This document shows positions 1 to 5,451 of a stretch of DNA of 5,451 bases, piece after piece. The notes under the pieces were generated by a model. That model was given only the letters and a program-made list of their open reading frames with translations, had not been told where the DNA came from and made no database searches. Each line of letters starts with the position of its first letter. Within the stretch, counting starts at the first letter, position 1. The stretch is from assembly GCA_036558265.1 (NCBI GenBank), contig DATBFY010000698.1, forward strand, positions 1-5,451, read 5' to 3'. The position numbers were made by a program, and so were the translations under genes. Origin of the DNA: RYN-433 sp036558265 (lineage in GTDB: Bacteria > Planctomycetota > Phycisphaerae > Tepidisphaerales > Tepidisphaeraceae).

Positions 1-1
1 G

Positions 2-448
2 GCGGCGGGGTGGGCGCACGCGGAAGGGCTGCCGGATGATGAGAACACGGTCACGCTCGATCCGGAGGTGAAGGACGCGCGGGGCCTGCCGGTGGCGCGG
101 GTGACGTACACGTGGGGGGAGAACGACGTGAAGCTGGCCGCCGCGGCACGGGACAAGGCGGCCGAGATGATGCGGGCGTCGGGGGCGAGGGAGGTGCGGA
201 TCGGGCTGAATTACGGCGCGCACGCGATGGGCACCTGCCGGATGGGGCGGGATCCGGGCACGTCGGTCGTGAACGAGTTCGGGCAGTCGCACGACGTGAG
301 GAACCTGTTCATTTGCGATACGAGCGTGTTCGTGACCGGGGCGGGGGTGAACCCGACGCTGACGGCGATGGCGATCGCGGATCGGGCGGTGGAGTACATT
401 GCCGCTGCCGCGAGACGTGGGGAAAGAGGAGCGGCGTGGGTATCCTGA
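2..448 (+). CDS. GMC-family FAD-dependent oxidoreductase, C-terminal fragment (5' end outside window)
   Basis: The reading frame is open from the left edge and ends at TGA 446-448, giving the last 148 residues of a larger protein; GMC enzymes usually have about 500-600, so most of it, including the N-terminal FAD-binding GxGxxG region, lies outside. What remains is the GMC C-terminal domain. GAHAMGTCRMG (His codon 221-223) matches the signature around the catalytic histidine. NLFICDTSVFVTGAGVNPT carries the second conserved active-site residue, Asn at 350-352, and matches the motif that closes over the flavin. The family oxidises alcohols, sugars or sugar acids at a His-Asn or His-His pair with FAD as cofactor. 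The substrate cannot be told from this fragment; relatives of gluconate-dehydrogenase large subunits and choline or glucose dehydrogenases share these motifs. The tail after the last helix is short and rich in Arg and Ala. The next gene is more than 400 bases away, so co-transcription with the secretion genes is unlikely. Confidence 0.93.
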   Translation, partial: AAGWAHAEGLPDDENTVTLDPEVKDARGLPVARVTYTWGENDVKLAAAARDKAAEMMRASGAREVRIGLNYGAHAMGTCRMGRDPGTSVVNEFGQSHDVRNLFICDTSVFVTGAGVNPTLTAMAIADRAVEYIAAAARRGERGAAWVS

Positions 449-873
449 GTAACGTCTATGCACAGCCTGCGAATTTTACGACCTCATAAACCGACCGCGG
501 AGGAGATCGCAAAGGCTCGCCAGATTCCGCCCCACGCCTGTCCTCGCCGGTACTGTTGGTGGTGGCGGTCGCTGGCGTTTGAGTGGCAGCTCAGTCCGGC
601 TGAAGGTTGCACGTTTGTTCAATCGGAGAAGCCGCCGGGCTGGAAGAATGTGGACGCCCCATGCGCTCGTGCCGCGCCTGAGTCACCGGTGGACCATTAT
701 GAGCCCCGGAACTCGGCACTCGTCGAGGACACAATGTCATTAGATCATTGGCGTGGCCGCTAAGTGCTCCTCCTCCCGCCTGCAGGAATCTGGTTCCCGA
801 ACAGGTTTACAGGTGCATGTCTGCGTCTGGCCTGTTTCTTCCGCATTGGAGGCCTCGCGGATATCATTCCGGC
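449..873. other. Intergenic stretch with no recognisable gene
   Basis: These 425 bases separate the oxidoreductase from the secretin gene. By eye they are less GC-rich than the flanking genes. A 101-codon ATG frame (458-763, +) crosses most of it. Roughly a third of its codons end in A or T, unlike the neighbours, and its product, rich in Trp, Pro, Cys and Arg, resembles no family I know, so I do not call it a gene. An in-frame extension of the secretin (from 748) also covers the end of the stretch, but it reads as non-secretory sequence ahead of an evident signal peptide. I found no convincing sigma-70 promoter, intrinsic terminator, riboswitch or tRNA. The promoter for the secretin gene and the 3' end of the oxidoreductase transcript should lie here, but I cannot place either. 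Confidence 0.6.
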
Positions 874-3237
874 ATGCGACCGCTGGCGGTCAGTCTGCTG
901 CTGTGCCTGGGGCTGGCCGGTTTCACCGTCGCCCAACCCGCCACGGCGGACAAACCGGTGCCGATGGAGTTTCCCGCTGAAGGCGTGGAGCTGAGGACGC
1001 TCGCCGACATCGTCACGAAGCGCTTGAAGATCCCCATCCTTTACGACGAGTCGATCAACAACAAGAAGGTGATCATCCGCGTTCCGGTGGACCTGCCGGA
1101 AGCGGCGTTGCTGGGCGTCCTCCAGAGTGCGCTGCGGATGAAGCAGATGGCGCTGGTGGACGCCGACGTGCCGGGGTGGAAGCAGATCGTGTCGGCGCAG
1201 AACCTGGCGGCCGTCGCAAAGCCCGCGCTTGCGGCAGGGGCGCAGGCGGGAGCGCCGATCATCCAGGTGTTCCAGCTCAAGCAGGCGGACCCGGCGCGGA
1301 TCGTCGAGACGGTCCGGCCATTCCTGACGGCCGGCGGGCAGATCCAGCCCGTCAGCGGTCAGCGAGCCGTGATCGTGACGGACTACCCGGCGGCGGCGGC
1401 GCGCGTCGAGCAGGTGATCAACACGCTGGATGAAGGGACGGCGGCCGAGGTCAAGTTCGTCCCCGTGAAGAACGCCGATGCCGTCTCGGTCGCGCAGACC
1501 GTGCAGCAGATCCTGTCGGGCAAGGAGGGCGGCGCTCCGGGCGCGCAGGTGGGCGCGGGCATCGTCGTTACGCCCGACGAACGGACCGGCCAGGTCATCG
1601 TCATCGCGCCCAAGGCGCGAATGCAGGAGGTGACCGACCTCATCGCCGGCGTGGACAAGCCCGTGGAAACCGAGACGCGCGTCTACCGCCTGCGGGCGAT
1701 GGCGCCCGAGCGCGTCGATCGGCTCGTGAAGGGGTTGCTTGGCTCCGCCGCGGCGAAGCGCGCCTATCAATCCACCATCGACAAGGACTCGCAGTCGCTG
1801 GTCGTCTCGGCCACGTCCGACGTTCACAAGCGGATCGACGCGCTGGTGAAGGAGCTGGATAAGCCGATCGCGGAAGACCAGAGCCCGATCCAGTTCTACA
1901 AGCTCAAGAACACCAAGGCCGCCGACGTGCTGGCGACGATCAGCAGCCTGATGGGCGAGCAGGCGAGCGTGGTGCAGCCGGCAGGGGGGCTGGGGGACGG
2001 GTCGTACGGCCGCTCGCTCCTGTCTCCGCCCGAAGCCCCGAATGACAACCGCCTGCCGATCCGCCCACCGACGGGGTATCAACCGCTGACGCCCGGCGCG
2101 GATGCGGTGCTGTCGCCCGGCAGCGTGCTGGCGCGGCCGCGGAGCGAGGACCTGGGGCCGATGAGCACGATGAGCGCCGCCGGGGCGCCGGCGACGGCGC
2201 GTCCGGCGGCGGGCGCGGCGGCGGCTTCGGTGGAGCGATCGACGCAAGGATCGTCGGCACAGGGCACCGGGGAGGGCGAGGAAGGCGGCAGCGCGGCAGG
2301 GCGCGCGAAAAGCGCCACCGTCACCGCCGACGTCAACTCCAACAGCATCATCGTGATCGCTCCGCCGGCCGTGCAGCAGCTTTACGCTGGACTGATCTCA
2401 CGCCTGGACGAGCGGCGGCCCCAGGTCCAGGTCGAATGCACGATCGTCACGCTCGACACCACCGACGATTTTTCCTTCGGCGTGGACATCAGCAAGCTCG
2501 GGGGATTCGGCTCCAGCACGATCCTCTCCTTCAGCTCGTTCGGCGTCAGCACGGTGGACCCGGTGACGGCCAAGCTCACGCCGATCGGCAAGACCGGCGG
2601 CACCTTCGCGCTGCTCTCGCCCGGCATCGCCAACGTCGTGATCCAGGCGCTGCAGAGCAACTCGCGGGCGCGGCTGGTCTCGGCTCCGCAACTCCTGGTG
2701 AACGACAACGGCAAGGGCAAGCTCCAGAGCGTCAGCCAGGAGCCCTTCGCCGAGATCCTCGACACCAGCACCACCCAGTCGCGCACGGGCCTGGGGGGGC
2801 TGGCGCAGGCGGGCACGACGATCACCGTCGAGCCGCACATCAGCGAGGGCGACTACCTGCAGCTCAGCTACAGCATCGAGTTGAGCAACTTCACCGGCAC
2901 CGGCCGCAACGGCCTGCCGCCCCCCAGCCAGAAGAACAGCGTTGACAGCACGGTGACGGTGCCGGACGGCAACACGATCGTCGTCGGGGGGCTGAAGGTG
3001 AAGAATTTCCGCGAGTCCAAGGACACCATCCCCTTCATCAACCAGATCCCGTTCGCCGACTGGGTGTTTGGCTCGCGGGCGCGGAACATCACGGACACCA
3101 CGCTCTTCGTCTTCATCAAGCCGGTGATCCTGCGGGATGACAAGTTCGAGGATCTGAAGTACCTGTCGGACAAGGCGCTGCACGGGGCCGGAATGCCGGG
3201 GCGCTACCCGGCCAGTTACCCGATCCCGATCCGGTGA
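874..3237 (+). CDS. gspD: Type II secretion system secretin GspD-like, outer-membrane channel
   Basis: This 787-residue protein should form the multimeric outer-membrane pore through which folded proteins leave the periplasm. Residues 1-25 look like a Sec signal peptide (MRP, then a hydrophobic run, with possible cleavage after TVA or ATA). Residues about 30-105 resemble the N0/STN domain. Four secretin N-modules follow, near 129-188, 193-262, 268-331 and 337-514; the last is split by a Pro/Ala/Gly/Ser-rich insert at about 364-479. The secretin domain spans about 516-755: it opens with VQVECTIVTL, continues with RARLVSAPQLLVNDNGKGK and VTVPDGNTIVVGGLKVKNF, and ends in TTLFVFIKPVI. A short Tyr/Pro-rich tail follows, without a clear pilotin-binding domain. 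I chose ATG 874 because it places the signal peptide at the N terminus; the frame is open back to 748, and ATG 817 is another candidate. The nearest GGAGG (848-852) is about 21 bases upstream, too far for a normal ribosome site. No AMIN domain is visible, which argues against PilQ. gspE follows after 12 bases, supporting a type II system over other secretin users. Confidence 0.92.
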   Translation: MRPLAVSLLLCLGLAGFTVAQPATADKPVPMEFPAEGVELRTLADIVTKRLKIPILYDESINNKKVIIRVPVDLPEAALLGVLQSALRMKQMALVDADVPGWKQIVSAQNLAAVAKPALAAGAQAGAPIIQVFQLKQADPARIVETVRPFLTAGGQIQPVSGQRAVIVTDYPAAAARVEQVINTLDEGTAAEVKFVPVKNADAVSVAQTVQQILSGKEGGAPGAQVGAGIVVTPDERTGQVIVIAPKARMQEVTDLIAGVDKPVETETRVYRLRAMAPERVDRLVKGLLGSAAAKRAYQSTIDKDSQSLVVSATSDVHKRIDALVKELDKPIAEDQSPIQFYKLKNTKAADVLATISSLMGEQASVVQPAGGLGDGSYGRSLLSPPEAPNDNRLPIRPPTGYQPLTPGADAVLSPGSVLARPRSEDLGPMSTMSAAGAPATARPAAGAAAASVERSTQGSSAQGTGEGEEGGSAAGRAKSATVTADVNSNSIIVIAPPAVQQLYAGLISRLDERRPQVQVECTIVTLDTTDDFSFGVDISKLGGFGSSTILSFSSFGVSTVDPVTAKLTPIGKTGGTFALLSPGIANVVIQALQSNSRARLVSAPQLLVNDNGKGKLQSVSQEPFAEILDTSTTQSRTGLGGLAQAGTTITVEPHISEGDYLQLSYSIELSNFTGTGRNGLPPPSQKNSVDSTVTVPDGNTIVVGGLKVKNFRESKDTIPFINQIPFADWVFGSRARNITDTTLFVFIKPVILRDDKFEDLKYLSDKALHGAGMPGRYPASYPIPIR

Positions 3238-3249
3238 ACGCACAAAGAC

Positions 3250-4968
3250 ATGTCCTCCTCCGTGATCGATCGAATCGGGCGGGAACTGGGCACGCTGGCG
3301 ACCTCCGCAACCGGCAGGGGCCTGCCCGCGCTGCTCGAATCGGCCCGCGCCGCCGGCGCGACCGACGACTCCATCTCCCGGGCGGTCGCCCGCGCCCTGG
3401 GCGTCGAATTCGTCGAATCGCTCGCCCGCTACGCCCCCTCGGCGGAGTTCCTGGCCGCCATCCCGATCGCCTTCGCCCGCCAGCACCGCCTGCTCGCCTT
3501 CGCCGGTGCCGGCGACGAGCTGATCCTCGCCCTGGGCGACCCGGTCACCGGCTTTGAGCAGGCCCAGGTCGTCGGCCGTTTCCTCAATCGCCCGGTGCGC
3601 CCCGTCCTCGCCCCCGCCGACGCCGTGCTCGCCGCGATCAACCAGGCCTATCAGGAGCGCACCGGCCAGGCGCAGGCCCTGATCGAACGACTCGACCGCA
3701 ACCAGGTCCTCGACGAGGTCCGCCGCATGGGCGTGCGGGAAGACCTGCTCGATAACGCCAGCCGCGCGCCGGTCATCAAGCTGGTCAACCTGATCCTCTT
3801 CGAGGCCGCCAAAGCCGACGCCTCCGACGTGCACGTCCAGCCCTACGAGGATCGCCTGGTCGTGCGCACGCGCGTGGACGGCGTGCTGCACGACGCCTTC
3901 GCGCTCCCACGCCACCTGCAGGAGGAGGTCGTCAGCCGCGTCAAGGTCATGGGCCGGATGAACATCGCCGAGAAACGCCTGGCGCAGGACGGCCGGGCGA
4001 CCGTGCGCATCGGCGACCGCGTGGTGGACCTGCGCATCGCGTCGCTCCCCACCAGCTTCGGCGAGCGCGTGGTCATCCGGCTGCTCGACAAGAGCCGACG
4101 ATTGTTCGACCTGGCGGAGCTGGGGATGGACGCCGCGACCCTCGCCGGCTTCGCCGAGCTGATCGGGATCGAGCACGGCCTGGTGCTGGTGACCGGCCCG
4201 ACCGGCAGCGGCAAGAGCACGACCCTCTACGCCGCCCTGCGCCGCATCGACAGCAAACAGAAGAACGTGCTGACCCTGGAGGACCCGATCGAGTACCAGC
4301 TCGAGGGGATCAGCCAGACCCAGGTCAGCGACCGGAAGGGCATGACCTTCGCCGGCGGCCTGCGCAGCGTCCTGCGGCAGGATCCGGACGTCATCATGGT
4401 CGGTGAGATCCGCGACCGCGAGACCGCCACGATGGCGATCCAGTCCTCCCTGACCGGCCACCTGGTCTTCAGCACCCTGCACACCAACGACGCCGCCAGC
4501 GCGGTCACGCGATTGCTCGACCTGGGCATCGAGCCGTACCTGGTCGCCAGCAGCGTGGTCGGCGTGCTGGCCCAGCGGCTGGTGCGGCGGGTCTGCGGTC
4601 GCTGCGCCGTGCCCCACACGCCCGACGCCGCGGAACTGGCGTGGCTGGGCGGGGGCGCCGCGGGGGCCGGCGGGATGCGGCGGGGCACCGGGTGCCCCGC
4701 CTGCCGCCAGACGGGCTTCCACGGTCGCGTGGGCACCTTCGAGCTGCTGCGAATGGACGAGACGGTGCGCCACCTGATCCAGTCGAGGGCCACCGCGACC
4801 CAGATCAAGGACGCCGCCCTCTCAGCCGGCATGCGCACGCTGAGAGATGACGGCGTCGCGAAGGTACTCGCCGGCGTCACCACCATCGCCGAGGTCGAAC
4901 GCGTCACGATGCGGCCGGACGAAGCCGACGCCGCGGACGCGGCCCAAGGAATGGCGACAACCCCGTAG
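3250..4968 (+). CDS. gspE: Type II secretion ATPase GspE (PulE/PilB family)
   Basis: This 572-residue cytoplasmic ATPase should power pseudopilus assembly by the type II secretion machine, docking on the inner-membrane platform (GspF, GspL). The N-terminal T2SSE_N-like domain covers about residues 45-135. The N2 domain follows (SDVHVQPYED at 192-201; LAQDGRATVRIG at 244-255). Catalytic motifs are intact: Walker A GPTGSGKST at 316-324 with Lys322, an Asp box LEDPIEY at 343-349, Walker B DPDVIMVGEIRD at 378-389 with Glu386, and a His box TGHLVFSTLHTND at 402-414. A tetracysteine zinc site is present: Cys449/Cys452 (CGRC) and Cys482/Cys485 (CPAC), with 29 residues between the pairs; this module is typical of GspE and PilB. 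The C terminus ends in a short Asp/Ala-rich tail, and the total is somewhat longer than the roughly 500 residues of enterobacterial GspE. ATG 3250 starts 12 bases after the secretin stop, so the two are almost certainly one transcript; no strong Shine-Dalgarno is present, so translation may be coupled. PilB is the main alternative, made less likely by the GspD-type partner. Confidence 0.95.
   Translation: MSSSVIDRIGRELGTLATSATGRGLPALLESARAAGATDDSISRAVARALGVEFVESLARYAPSAEFLAAIPIAFARQHRLLAFAGAGDELILALGDPVTGFEQAQVVGRFLNRPVRPVLAPADAVLAAINQAYQERTGQAQALIERLDRNQVLDEVRRMGVREDLLDNASRAPVIKLVNLILFEAAKADASDVHVQPYEDRLVVRTRVDGVLHDAFALPRHLQEEVVSRVKVMGRMNIAEKRLAQDGRATVRIGDRVVDLRIASLPTSFGERVVIRLLDKSRRLFDLAELGMDAATLAGFAELIGIEHGLVLVTGPTGSGKSTTLYAALRRIDSKQKNVLTLEDPIEYQLEGISQTQVSDRKGMTFAGGLRSVLRQDPDVIMVGEIRDRETATMAIQSSLTGHLVFSTLHTNDAASAVTRLLDLGIEPYLVASSVVGVLAQRLVRRVCGRCAVPHTPDAAELAWLGGGAAGAGGMRRGTGCPACRQTGFHGRVGTFELLRMDETVRHLIQSRATATQIKDAALSAGMRTLRDDGVAKVLAGVTTIAEVERVTMRPDEADAADAAQGMATTP
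4679..4701. repeat. 23-base perfect inverted repeat inside gspE
   Basis: Two 11-base arms, GGCGGGGCACC and GGTGCCCCGCC, flank a single central G. The element lies within the codons for the RRGTGCPAC stretch leading into the second cysteine pair of the zinc site. As RNA, the inner pairs would open to make a loop and leave a stem of about 10 G/C-rich pairs. There is no T-run after it, so it does not look like an intrinsic terminator. The encoded residues are conserved in the family and the region is very GC-rich, so chance combined with codon bias may explain it. Confidence 0.6.
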
Positions 4969-5015
4969 CACGATCCGTCGCGCTGCGTCCCACCTGTGGT
5001 CGTGTACCCGCGACA

Positions 5016-5091
5016 TCGACGAACGCCGTCGAAGCAGCACGGCACGATAACGATCTTACATTCAAGCCGCATGCGCGATGCGCGAATCGCG
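5016..5091. repeat. Two weak inverted repeats in the spacer after gspE
   Basis: TCGACG (5016-5021) pairs with CGTCGA (5027-5032) around a 5-base loop, and CGCGAT (5074-5079) pairs with ATCGCG (5086-5091) around a 6-base loop. Both stems have only six perfect pairs and neither is followed by a T-run, so they fall short of Rho-independent terminators. They sit in the 167-base spacer between gspE and the next gene and could mark a transcript end or a processing site. In such GC-rich DNA they may equally be chance. Confidence 0.3.
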
Positions 5092-5135
5092 TCGAACATC
5101 AGGTGGCGTTGACGATTGCCAGCGCAGCGGCTCTC

Positions 5136-5451
5136 ATGGCCGCAATGGAGGCAATCTTCGTGATCGTCGACATCATTGCGCTCGCCGCGTTCGCGGTGAT
5201 GACCTACCAGTTTCCGCGACGCTTCGGTCTCGCGGGGGTCTTCGTCGCTGAAATCGTCGTGGTCCTTGGCTGCTTCGCCTTTTATCTTGCCGGCGGAGGG
5301 TGGCACTGGCACGAACTCGGATCCATTTTTCTTGTGGCGCTGGCGCAGGGCTGCATCTTCAACTGCGTCTTCCTGCCGCTCGCGATCGTGGGACTCTGGC
5401 GCCGCCGAAGTCAAGCGGCGCGCGCGCGTCGAGGATTCGACGTGGTGCAGC
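5136..5451 (+). CDS. Small multi-pass membrane protein of unknown function, N-terminal part (3' end outside window)
   Basis: The frame stays open to the right edge and gives 105 residues from ATG 5136. Three hydrophobic segments are plain: about 5-24 (AIFVIVDIIALAAFAVMTYQ as its core), about 31-53 and about 62-88. PRR follows the first helix and RRRSQAARARR follows the third, while the second loop (GGGWHWHE) lacks Lys and Arg. By the positive-inside rule this puts the N terminus outside, the first loop and the Arg-rich tail in the cytoplasm, and the WHWHE loop outside. Codons favour G/C third bases like those of the upstream genes, and the hydrophobic pattern supports real coding. The start is uncertain: the frame is also open upstream with GTG 5103 and TTG 5109, ATG 5145 is a further candidate, and none has a good ribosome site. 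I recognise no family; it does not resemble GspF or another Gsp component. The 167-base gap leaves open whether it belongs to the gsp transcript. Confidence 0.72.
   Translation, partial: MAAMEAIFVIVDIIALAAFAVMTYQFPRRFGLAGVFVAEIVVVLGCFAFYLAGGGWHWHELGSIFLVALAQGCIFNCVFLPLAIVGLWRRRSQAARARRGFDVVQ

Noticed and set aside
458..763. 101-codon ATG frame on the + strand after the oxidoreductase
   Set aside because: Its codons end in A or T far more often than those of the neighbouring genes, there is no ribosome site, the Trp/Cys/Pro/Arg-rich product matches no family I know, and its end overlaps the secretin frame extension.
748..873. 42-codon N-terminal extension of the secretin frame
   Set aside because: It would bury the signal peptide 42 residues inside the protein, and its sequence has no secretory character; ATG 874 fits better.
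881..909. Possible lipoprotein signal (LLLC in the secretin leader)
   Set aside because: The residue before the Cys is Leu, not Gly, Ala or Ser, and the Cys lies in the middle of the hydrophobic core, so it is not a lipobox.
760..2247. 495-codon open frame on the - strand across the first part of the secretin gene
   Set aside because: It is a shadow of gspD with an Arg/His-rich low-complexity product and no domain.
3826..3837. Perfect 12-base palindrome GACGTGCACGTC
   Set aside because: It encodes the conserved SDVHVQ motif of GspE with preferred codons; such short palindromes are common in GC-rich coding sequence.
2398..4773. 791-codon open frame on the - strand across gspD and gspE
   Set aside because: It is antisense to two genes with intact family motifs; long antisense frames are expected in high-GC DNA, and its His/Asp/Gly/Ala/Arg-rich product has no recognisable domain.
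4227..5414. 395-codon - strand frame covering the end of gspE and the region after it
   Set aside because: It is antisense to gspE, and its first part mirrors the hydrophobic + strand frame: the complement of Leu/Ile/Val/Phe codons yields a highly charged polypeptide. The + strand shows coherent membrane helices, so it is the better call.

Overview
This is a high-GC window (coding stretches with strongly G/C-biased third positions). All supported genes lie on the + strand. A secretin gene followed by a secretion ATPase gene implies a diderm (two-membrane) bacterium. High GC, start codons without clear Shine-Dalgarno sequences, a GMC oxidoreductase fragment and an extended secretin would suit a planctomycete-like lineage, but that placement is inference and not shown by any marker gene.

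Layout: (1) Positions 2-448 hold the C-terminal end of a GMC-family flavoprotein oxidoreductase cut by the left edge. (2) Positions 449-873 form a lower-GC stretch with no recognisable gene. (3) Positions 874-3237 encode a GspD-type outer-membrane secretin with a signal peptide, an N0-like domain, four secretin N-modules (the last split by a long disordered insert) and the secretin barrel domain. (4) After only 12 bases, positions 3250-4968 encode the cytoplasmic secretion ATPase GspE with all its hallmark motifs. (5) Positions 4969-5135 are a short spacer with two weak inverted repeats. (6) From about 5136 to the right edge runs the start of a small three-helix membrane protein of unknown function, open at the window end.

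The gspD-gspE pair forms the core of a type II secretion system: the ATPase powers pseudopilus assembly at the inner membrane, and the secretin is the outer-membrane exit channel. No other Gsp component (C, F, G-K, L, M) is visible here. The GMC gene appears to be an unrelated upstream neighbour. The membrane protein could be a later operon member or an independent gene. I see no mobile element, CRISPR array, tRNA or rRNA.
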